Assembly: GCA_005776885.1 (NCBI GenBank)
Contig: SXOD01000009.1
Location: 1 to 64,000 of the forward strand
DNA from: Planctomycetia bacterium
Lineage (GTDB): Bacteria > Planctomycetota > Phycisphaerae > Phycisphaerales > SM1A02
DNA: 64,000 nt
Direction: 5' to 3'
The notes under the pieces are model-generated. The model searched no databases. It had not been told where the DNA came from and worked only from the letters and a program-made list of their open reading frames with translations. Positions 1-7,554 of this stretch are shown here, one piece after another. Made by a program: the position numbers and the translations under genes. Positions within the stretch are counted from its first letter, which is position 1; every line of letters starts with the position of its first letter.

Positions 1-6
1 GTCAGG

Positions 7-258
7 ATGACGACCGTCTACCGGGACTGGATCAACGGCTTGCGGAACCACGTGGCCCGCGCCTGCATCCAGGTCCGCGTGGATCGGCTCGTGCATGGCA
101 ACCCTGGTTCGCATCGCGCCCTGCGTGAGGGCGTGTCCGAACTGAAGATCGATGTTGGCCCCGGCTACCGCGCGTACTTCACGGAGCGGGACGGCGACAA
201 GTCCACGCATCGCCGCGACATCGAGCGAGCGATCGAGCTCGCCGAGAATGTTCCTTGA
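7..258 (+). CDS. RelE/HigB-type toxin-like protein, probably degenerate; the N-terminus may begin upstream of the window
   Basis: Reads GNPGSHRALREGVSELKIDVGPGYRAYF...GDKSTHRRDIERA, typical of HigB-like addiction-module killer proteins; followed by an antitoxin-like ORF. Confidence 0.7.
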   Translation: MTTVYRDWINGLRNHVARACIQVRVDRLVHGNPGSHRALREGVSELKIDVGPGYRAYFTERDGDKSTHRRDIERAIELAENVP

Positions 259-291
259 TGCCGATCTATCCATCCCACTCACGAGACCACC

Positions 292-645
292 ATGCCACGA
301 GCCACCACCACCAAGTCGAAGCGCTTACCCGCGAAGTCCTCCCGCCGCGGCTCGAGTCACACCCGCACGGTCGTCTACGACGTCGCAAAGCAGCTCCGCA
401 CGCCAAAGGAAATGGCCGCCTACCTCGAGGCGTGGCTGGTCGAGGCCCCTGATGATGCGGCAGGCATCTCGCGCGCGCTCGGCGACATCGCCCGCGCGGT
501 CGGCATGAGCAAGGTCGCGAAGCAGTCTGGCCTCAGCCGCGAGAGCCTCTACAAGGCGCTGAGCGAGGACGGCAACCCGAGCCTCGACACGATCCTGCGC
601 GTGGCTCGTGCGGTCGGTGTGCGGTTCCACGCGTCGGCAGCATGA
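292..645 (+). CDS. HigA-like addiction module antidote protein (HTH)
   Basis: PEEMAAYLEAWLVEA-like start of domain, IARAVGMSKVAKQSGLSRESLYKALSEDGNPSLDTILRVARAVGVRF; directly downstream of the toxin-like ORF. Confidence 0.85.
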   Translation: MPRATTTKSKRLPAKSSRRGSSHTRTVVYDVAKQLRTPKEMAAYLEAWLVEAPDDAAGISRALGDIARAVGMSKVAKQSGLSRESLYKALSEDGNPSLDTILRVARAVGVRFHASAA

Positions 646-831
646 AGCGTGAGCGCTCAAGCGAGCTGGAATCCTGATTCCGGTGCGCCACGAGGGGTCA
701 TCCAGCCCTCTCTGCACCCCAGAACCAACCGGTCGTTCGAAGCCCGTCCAGCCCCCGCCATTTGAGTGCCGCCCTTCGGCGGCTTGAGTTCAAGAGTGGT
801 TGCGAACAGCAGCCCTCGCCGAAAGCACGAG

Positions 832-880
832 AGACGCGTCCTCCTGATGAGAATCACGGGGGCGCGTCTTTCGCTTTCTA
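832..880 (+). terminator. Candidate stem-loop terminator
   Basis: AGACGCG (832-838) pairs with CGCGTCT (863-869), followed by TTCGCTTTCT; a second small hairpin GCCGCC-CTTC-GGCGGC lies at 768-783. Confidence 0.35.
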
Positions 881-1026
881 CGCAGGGTTTTCGAGGGGTG
901 GGCCAGGATTGCCGGCTTACGACTGGGTCGGGCCCGCTGCGGCAACTTCCCCGGGCGGCCCATATATTCCCAGGCCTTTCCATCCGATGTGCTTGCCAGC
1001 CTCCCGGTCCGCTGTAACTTCATCGC

Positions 1027-3084
1027 ATGCAGGCTCACGCACTATCGGTCCTGATCGGCTTGCTCCCCCTGTGGTTGGGCGCGACGGCACCCGCCCAAAT
1101 CACCCAGCCAGACGGGACGCCGAACCCGGCATTCCCCAACTTGTATGCGTGGTGGCGAGCTGATGTTGGAGTGAACCAAGCGGCTGGCATGCCCGCCGAC
1201 GGCGCGGCCGTCACGCGCTGGGAAGACTCCGGCGCGCGCAACCACGATCTGGTGCGCGTGGCCACGGACGCTGCGCAGCGGCCTGCGTTTCGCTCGTCAC
1301 TCGCGAACGGGATGCCGGCGGTCAGTTTCGACGGCAACGACTACTTGTGGAGCGCGAACTCCACCGCAGAGTTCGGCGTCATCACGACTTCGCGCACGAT
1401 CGTGTGCGTGTCTCGCGTCGCCGTGGCGGACGGTGGCTACATCTTTGACAGTTCATCGTCTGCAGGGCGCACAGCGCTCATCACCGGCGAGCTCGCCACT
1501 CCGTCGCAGTGGGTGCTCTACCCAGGTGCGACTCCATCCACGCTTGGCGGATCGGTGTTCAGCAATGGGGTGACGATGGTGAGCTGCACCGTCGAGGGCG
1601 GCGCCCAGGCACTGCATGTGAATGGCGCGCTGAAGGGCACTGCTGCCGCGGCCATGCAGAGCATGTCGGGCGCCATGCTTGGATCCCGGTTCAACATCCA
1701 GAATCGGCTGAATGGATCGATCAGCGAAGTGCTCGTGTTCGACAAGGCACTGAGCGCGGCCGAGCGCGGCGCGATCGAGTCGTACCTCTCCACCAAGTAC
1801 CAGCTGGACGAGCCACCGCCACCGTTGCCCATGATCGACGTGTTCGTCGGCGGTCAGGATGGCTACAACACCTACAGAATCCCGGCCATCGTGCAGTTGG
1901 CGTCCCACCGATTGCTCGCGTTCGCCGAGGGGCGGGCCTCGGGCGCGGACAACGGAACCAACGACATGGTGATGAAGCGATCCGACGACCTCGGCGCCAC
2001 GTGGGGTCCGCTCGTTGTGGTCGACGACCAACCTGGCCGATCGCTCAACAATCCGTGTGTCGTGGAAGTGCGCGAAGGAGCGCACTCCGGGCGCGTCATC
2101 CTGATGTACCAGTCGTATCCAACGGGCTGCGGCGAAGGCTGCGTGGTGCCCGGCAACACTGGCGACAACATCTGCAAGACGTTCATCAGGACATCCGACG
2201 ACGGCGGAGCAACGTGGGCGGCGGCGGTGGAGGTCACGGCGCAGGTGAAGCGCCCGACCATCGTGACGAGCGTCGCGACTGGCCCCGGCATCGGCATCCA
2301 ACTGCGTCACGGCAAGCATGCGGGGCGACTCGTCGTGCCGTTCAATCAGGGGCCGCAAGGCGTGTGGGCGTGCTACGCAGCGTATTCAGACGACGGCGGT
2401 GATTCGTGGCAGTACGGAGACCTCGCAGCAAACGGCTCGCCTGGCACAGGCAACGAAGTGCAGATGGTGGAGCGAACCGACGGCAGCGTCATGTTGAACT
2501 CGCGCCAGTTCTCCGGTGGCGGCTGGCGCAAGACCGCAGTCTCCACGGACGGCGGAGGCACATGGACCCCGCTCATCAACGACGACGAACTCCCCGATCC
2601 ATCGTGCATGGCGGGAATCATGGCGCTGACCGATCCCATCGATGGTTTTGACCAGTCGCGCGTCGTGTTCTGCGGCCCCAACAGCACGACCTCGCGCTCG
2701 AATGGCACAGCGTGGCTTTCGATTGATGGCGGCGCGACGTGGCCCGTGTCCAAGCAGGTCTACGGCGGAGGGTTCGCCTACAGCCTCCCCGTGACCATCG
2801 ACTGCGATCGTTTCGGAGTGTTCTTTGAAAAGGATGGCTACACGCGGATCACGCTCGCGATTGTCGATTACACCGACTTCAATCCCGGCGACGACTTCAG
2901 CGATGAGGGATCGTGCCTGCCCAGCGATCCAGCGGACATCAACCTCGATGGCGTGATCGACGCAGCGGACCTTGGCATCTTGCTGGGCGCGTGGTCATCA
3001 AGCGCGGGAGGTGCCGCCGACGTCAACAGCGACGGCAGCGTCGATGCTGCCGACCTGGCCATCGTGCTGTCGGCGTGGGGCTGA
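1027..3084 (+). CDS. Secreted LamG-like plus sialidase (BNR/Asp-box) protein with C-terminal dockerin-like repeat pair
   Basis: YRIPAIVQ...FAEGR sialidase motif, several Asp-boxes (SDDGGATW, SDDGGDSW, STDGGGTW, SIDGGATW), C-terminal DINLDGVIDAADLGILLGAWSS...DVNSDGSVDAADLAIVLSAWG. Confidence 0.88.
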   Translation: MQAHALSVLIGLLPLWLGATAPAQITQPDGTPNPAFPNLYAWWRADVGVNQAAGMPADGAAVTRWEDSGARNHDLVRVATDAAQRPAFRSSLANGMPAVSFDGNDYLWSANSTAEFGVITTSRTIVCVSRVAVADGGYIFDSSSSAGRTALITGELATPSQWVLYPGATPSTLGGSVFSNGVTMVSCTVEGGAQALHVNGALKGTAAAAMQSMSGAMLGSRFNIQNRLNGSISEVLVFDKALSAAERGAIESYLSTKYQLDEPPPPLPMIDVFVGGQDGYNTYRIPAIVQLASHRLLAFAEGRASGADNGTNDMVMKRSDDLGATWGPLVVVDDQPGRSLNNPCVVEVREGAHSGRVILMYQSYPTGCGEGCVVPGNTGDNICKTFIRTSDDGGATWAAAVEVTAQVKRPTIVTSVATGPGIGIQLRHGKHAGRLVVPFNQGPQGVWACYAAYSDDGGDSWQYGDLAANGSPGTGNEVQMVERTDGSVMLNSRQFSGGGWRKTAVSTDGGGTWTPLINDDELPDPSCMAGIMALTDPIDGFDQSRVVFCGPNSTTSRSNGTAWLSIDGGATWPVSKQVYGGGFAYSLPVTIDCDRFGVFFEKDGYTRITLAIVDYTDFNPGDDFSDEGSCLPSDPADINLDGVIDAADLGILLGAWSSSAGGAADVNSDGSVDAADLAIVLSAWG

Positions 3085-4041
3085 GCCCCGGACCGTCCCA
3101 CGATTCGCCGCGCGCACGCTTCGCCGAGGGGTGATGTCGCTGGCCAGCCCCACCATCGACAGCACCCGGATCTCCCAGTACGTCAGATCAAGCTCCCACC
3201 ACCGATGCTGGAGGGAACAGCAGGATGGATCGGCATGGTGATTGTTGTGCCACCCTTCGCCAGCGGCCACAAGCGCCACGATCCAGTTGTTCTGACTGTG
3301 CTCCTCCGTCTCGTAGTTGCGGTAGCCAAAGAGGTGCGTGAGGCTATTCACGCTCCACGTGATGTGCCACACGAGGACGGTGCGCAGCACCACGCCCCAG
3401 ACCACCACGCTGGCCGCAAAGAGCGCTGCGCCCGTGGCATCCGTCCAGAGCAACGCCGCGGCGAACCCGGCGACGGCGTACAACGCACACTGCGCGAGGT
3501 AGATCCAGAACGGGCACTGCGGGTGCTTTTCGATCCACATGTAGAGCGGGTCGCCCAGGACGTCGCGTGCGTATCGGTGATAGTTGCCCGACTGGTGGGT
3601 CGCCTGATTGCGGACGAACAGCCATCCCAGATGCCCCCAGAGGAACGTGACGAGCGGTGAGTGCGGGTCCTGTTCCTCATCCGAATGCGCGTGATGCATG
3701 CGATGTGTCGCGATCCAGCGTGCTGGCGAATCTTCAAGGCAACACATCGCGCCAATCACCAGGAGGTGCTCAAACCAGAGCGGCGTGGTGAAACTCCGAT
3801 GGGCCAGCAACCGGTGGTATCCCATCGTGATGGTCTGCCCGAAAACATGGATTCCAGCGACGCAAAGCACCACTCCCGTCCAGGACCACAGTGCCGGGAC
3901 AAGCACGAGCACCGAGAGTGCATGCACGGCCACGAGCGGGAGGCAGTACCGGAGGAGGATGTGAGTCGGCCGGGTTGTCGCCGGTCTCGAAAGCGGGTTG
4001 TCTGGTGACCGGCACGGGGCGGAATGTGGGGTGCTGGTCAC
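2998..4041 (-). CDS. Fatty acid desaturase (acyl-CoA/acyl-lipid delta-9 type)
   Basis: His boxes GYHRLLAHR, HRMHHAHSDEEQDPHSP, EGWHNNHHADP. The ORF track starts at a TTG (4056); an in-frame GTG at 4041 is proposed. Confidence 0.88.
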   Translation of the reverse strand: MTSTPHSAPCRSPDNPLSRPATTRPTHILLRYCLPLVAVHALSVLVLVPALWSWTGVVLCVAGIHVFGQTITMGYHRLLAHRSFTTPLWFEHLLVIGAMCCLEDSPARWIATHRMHHAHSDEEQDPHSPLVTFLWGHLGWLFVRNQATHQSGNYHRYARDVLGDPLYMWIEKHPQCPFWIYLAQCALYAVAGFAAALLWTDATGAALFAASVVVWGVVLRTVLVWHITWSVNSLTHLFGYRNYETEEHSQNNWIVALVAAGEGWHNNHHADPSCCSLQHRWWELDLTYWEIRVLSMVGLASDITPRRSVRAANRGTVRGSAPRRQHDGQVGSIDAAVAVDVGGTSRA

Positions 4042-4201
4042 GGCGAAGCCTACCAACGCCCATCGGTCCGGGAGCGAGCCCCGCGTCGTAGCCGGGAGAC
4101 ACGACGGCGTGGCCCGGGGGCGTGCTCCTCGAACTACACCCAGTTTCGAGGGAATCGGTCGAGCTTGCGATCAGCCGGAGGTGCGGGTGGCTCCAGATGC
4201 G

Positions 4202-4726
4202 TCATCGGCCATCCGCAGCCCGCTCCAGCCGATAGATGAACCGGTCGCTGGGAACGCCGGCGATCGACACCTGCTCGCGATGGTGGAACGAGGCACCGAT
4301 GCGCTCCAATGACTTTTGCGATCGCACATTGCCGGGGCTGACCTGGAACCAGACCGTCGCCACGTGCGCGAAGGCATGCGCCAGCATGAGCGACTTGACC
4401 TGGGCATTCGTGCGCCCGCCCCAGTGAGCGCGCTCCAGAAAGGTATAGCCGATCACCACCGACGACTGGATCGGATCCCAATCGTAGAAGCGGCTGGACC
4501 CGATGATCCGCCCGCCCTCGCGCTCTTCGATGACCATGCCGCCGCCACAGTCGAGTGCGCCATCGAAGAATCGTTCAAAGACAGCTCGTTCGTGTCGATT
4601 TCGCTCCGAGTGCTGCTCCCACACCAAGGGATCGCTCGCGGCAGCGTGGAGGCCATCAAGGTCCTCGCGCTCGATGGGGCGGACCGTGACTGCCGAGCCG
4701 TGCAAGGTGGGCTGCCAGGGAGTCAT
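4202..4726 (-). CDS. GNAT family N-acetyltransferase (RimJ/RimL-like)
   Basis: VIGYTFLERAHWGGRTNAQVKSLMLAHAF...GNVRSQKSLERIGASF. Confidence 0.85.
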   Translation of the reverse strand: MTPWQPTLHGSAVTVRPIEREDLDGLHAAASDPLVWEQHSERNRHERAVFERFFDGALDCGGGMVIEEREGGRIIGSSRFYDWDPIQSSVVIGYTFLERAHWGGRTNAQVKSLMLAHAFAHVATVWFQVSPGNVRSQKSLERIGASFHHREQVSIAGVPSDRFIYRLERAADGR

Positions 4727-6273
4727 TGGTGCCTTGAATCCTCCCCCACGCTCAGCGCAAGCGTGGCCAGCGCCACGCGCACGGCGGCACGCGATTCCTG
4801 CTCCACCAGCTGCGCATCGGCCAGTCCGCGGCGCGCTTCATCCGCCTCCACAAAAGTCGCAAGGCCGTTCTTGAATGCGGCAAGTGATTGCTGGTGATTG
4901 CGTTCGCTGGCCGCGACAAGCGCCTGCACGACCGCTCGCTGCCTCAGTGCCGTCGACAGGCCCGCGTAGGCCTTCCATACTTCGCGCGTGGCGCGATTGC
5001 GACTCGCGGCGATCTCTGCGCTTGATGCACTGAGCCCAGCCAGGGCGATCTGCAGCTTGGTCTCCCGCATCTCGCCATCGAGGATCGGAATCGAGACACC
5101 CACGAACGCGCCGTACCACGGTTGCGTGGTCGATTCCCAGCCAACGCTGGCGACATCGAATGACTCATAGGGAATCCCGACATTCCCGCCGGCAGTCACC
5201 GTCGGCTTGAAGTCGGCGCGCGCCAGACGCACCGCCGCCTGGCTGGAACGGTAGCCCGCCACGGCGACCTTCATGTCGTCGCGCTGCTCAATCGCGCGGG
5301 TGACATAGTCCTCCACATCCTGGGCGAGCGCGGCGGTGCCATGGTCGTCGAGCGGCATTTCATCCCGCGCCACGAGAAGATCGTTTGCGGGAGCAAAGCC
5401 GACCGCCTCGATGAGGTCGATCCTCGTCGTGGCCTCCAGGGCCATGGCCACCTCCACCCCCCACTCCGCCTGCACGCGGCTGCGGATCGCCGCCAAGAGT
5501 TGCGTCTCCGTGGCGAGGCCGTTGTCCACGCCGGCTCGCACCTCGCGTTCCATTTCCGTGGCCGCAAGGGCGGCGACCCGCGCCGTGGCCACGCGCTCAC
5601 GCGAAGTCAGGAATGCGTGGTAGGCAACGGTGACGGCGTACCCAACCGTGCGGTGCTCCTGGCTGAATGCCGCATCCGCCGCGAGTGCCTTCGCCTGCGC
5701 CATGTCACGCGCCGCCTCCCGGCGGCCACAGTCGTAGACCAGCCAAGTGAGCTGGAGGCTTGGGACGACATCAAGGGTCTGCGCAGAGAAATAGGTCGAA
5801 TCGATCACCCCGGGAACCTGTTGGATGGGGAAGACCGCTCGCTCATACCCCGCGACGAGCGACGCGGCGAGCATCGGCTGATACGCGCCCTCCACCAAGC
5901 CGATGGCCATGGCGGCCTGCCGCGCCCGCTCCCATGCCACCCGCGTGCCGGGATTGGAGCGCTGTGCGATGTCAATCAATTCTGGAAGCCCGTATTCACG
6001 CGTCGGGTCGACCTTCGGGGCCGCAGCCACCGCGAGTTCCACTCCCTGGCCAAGCACCTTCGGCGGATTGGTGTTCCCGAACGCAAGGGCTTGGAGCGCT
6101 TCATCGATGTCCTGGTCTCCCGTCTGGGAAGCCCTCCATTCGGCGTCGGGGCGAGTGGGTGCGACCTGTTCCCACGGCGTTCGGGGTGCGCAGCCCACGA
6201 AGCACGCCGCGCTTCCCAATGCCGCGATCACACAAGCAATCGGGACCACGCATCGAGCCCATCGGCTTAGCAT
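4723..6273 (-). CDS. TolC family outer membrane efflux protein (lipoprotein-like)
   Basis: Start MLSRWARCVVPIACVIAALGSAACFVGCAP; YGLPELIDIAQRSNPGTRVAWERARQA and coiled-coil TolC-type repeats. Confidence 0.85.
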   Translation of the reverse strand: MLSRWARCVVPIACVIAALGSAACFVGCAPRTPWEQVAPTRPDAEWRASQTGDQDIDEALQALAFGNTNPPKVLGQGVELAVAAAPKVDPTREYGLPELIDIAQRSNPGTRVAWERARQAAMAIGLVEGAYQPMLAASLVAGYERAVFPIQQVPGVIDSTYFSAQTLDVVPSLQLTWLVYDCGRREAARDMAQAKALAADAAFSQEHRTVGYAVTVAYHAFLTSRERVATARVAALAATEMEREVRAGVDNGLATETQLLAAIRSRVQAEWGVEVAMALEATTRIDLIEAVGFAPANDLLVARDEMPLDDHGTAALAQDVEDYVTRAIEQRDDMKVAVAGYRSSQAAVRLARADFKPTVTAGGNVGIPYESFDVASVGWESTTQPWYGAFVGVSIPILDGEMRETKLQIALAGLSASSAEIAASRNRATREVWKAYAGLSTALRQRAVVQALVAASERNHQQSLAAFKNGLATFVEADEARRGLADAQLVEQESRAAVRVALATLALSVGEDSRHQ

Positions 6274-6281
6274 GGCGCGAG

Positions 6282-6494
6282 ATGCTAACGGTCGCACACG
6301 CTCCGGTCTTTGAGTTCTTCGGGGCGTACTTTCCGTCATGGTTGCCCGCGATGCTGTGTGGCGTGATCGGCGCGTCGCTGCTCCGAGCCGCACTCGGGAG
6401 GGCCGGATTGCACGATCGGATCCCGCTGCCGCTCCTGACCTACGTCGCGGCCACGGTGTTGGTGGCCTGCGCCGCACGGCTGCTTCTTGCCTGA
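6282..6494 (+). CDS. Small inner-membrane protein, YtcA/DUF1656-like, in an efflux operon
   Basis: MLTVAHAPVFEFFGAYFPSWLPAMLCGVIGASLLRAAL...: two predicted hydrophobic segments, directly upstream of HlyD and FUSC genes as in ytcA-mdtNO-type loci. Confidence 0.6.
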   Translation: MLTVAHAPVFEFFGAYFPSWLPAMLCGVIGASLLRAALGRAGLHDRIPLPLLTYVAATVLVACAARLLLA

Positions 6495-7554
6495 GCATTC
6501 TCCAATGACCGACTCATCCTCGCAGACTTCCCGCGCGCGCATCGTGACTGGGGTGACGGTGCTCTTCGCCGGAATCGCAGCCTTCTTGGCGTGGCGGCAG
6601 TCCATGGATGCTCCCGGCAGCGATGAGGCCTTCGTGCGCGCGGACACCGTCGCGATCGCGCCTCGCGTGGCCGGTCCGATCGTGGACCTGCGGGTGCGCC
6701 AAGGCTCGCATGTAAACGCCGGCGACACTCTCTTCATGATTGATCCGCGACCCTTCGACTTGGCGGTCGCCAACGCAGCTGCCCTGGAAGGGGCCGCCTT
6801 GGCACAAGTCCAGATCGAGCAACGCCGAGATCTCCAGCTGCGCGCCCTCTGCGCCGCGGCCGATGCCGAAGTGATCGGGGCTCGGGCGGTCGCCGTCGAA
6901 CGCCGCGCCACGCTCGCCCGCGTCACCGCCATGGCGGATGGCGGTTTTGCCACGGCCCAAGAACTGGACGTGGCCCGAGCGGCGCTGGCCTCGTCGGAGG
7001 CACTGTTGCTCGCGGCCGAAGGCGCCGCGGAAGCCGCGCGAGCCGCCGTGAGCGAACTCTCCAGCGTCGAGGCCCAGGTGATGGCGCTCCGCGCCTCCTT
7101 GGACATGGCCCGGCTGGAGCGCCGTTTTTGCGAGGTGACGGCGCCCGTTTCTGGCACCGTGATCGCGCTCGATTTCGCAGTCGGCACGCATGCCATGCCG
7201 GGCATTCCGCTCTTCCAGCTCCTGGTGGACGACACCTGGACCGTCGACGCTCCGCTCCTGGAGGGCCACCTGAAGGATCTTCGAGTAGGTGATGCCGCCG
7301 AGGTCTGGGTGATGACCGATCCGTCGCGGCGTTTCGAGTGCGTCGTGGAGTCCATCGGTGTTGGCGTTCGCCCGACGGACGAGATCAACATTGGCGGCAT
7401 CCCCTTCGTCCGGCGCGAGCTGGACTGGGTTCGCGTGGCACAGCGATTCCCCGTGCGCTTGCGAGTGATCGATCCCGACCCGTCCCTGTTCCGATTGGGG
7501 GCGAGCGCCAGCGTGATCGTCCATCCCGGCACGGGACCCGGCGATGCGCGCTGA
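6487..7554 (+). CDS. HlyD family secretion/efflux periplasmic adaptor
   Basis: RVAGPIVDLRVRQGSHVNAGDTLFMIDPRPFDLAV... and APVSGTVIALDFAVGTHAMPGIPLFQLL. Confidence 0.88.
   Translation: MPEHSPMTDSSSQTSRARIVTGVTVLFAGIAAFLAWRQSMDAPGSDEAFVRADTVAIAPRVAGPIVDLRVRQGSHVNAGDTLFMIDPRPFDLAVANAAALEGAALAQVQIEQRRDLQLRALCAAADAEVIGARAVAVERRATLARVTAMADGGFATAQELDVARAALASSEALLLAAEGAAEAARAAVSELSSVEAQVMALRASLDMARLERRFCEVTAPVSGTVIALDFAVGTHAMPGIPLFQLLVDDTWTVDAPLLEGHLKDLRVGDAAEVWVMTDPSRRFECVVESIGVGVRPTDEINIGGIPFVRRELDWVRVAQRFPVRLRVIDPDPSLFRLGASASVIVHPGTGPGDAR

Noticed and set aside
843-852. CTGATGAG core reminiscent of a hammerhead ribozyme, with GAAA upstream at about 821
   Set aside because: The GAAA and CTGATGA segments are separated by too short a stretch to hold two helices and a cleavage site; the local pairing is better explained by an AGACGCG/CGCGTCT stem-loop
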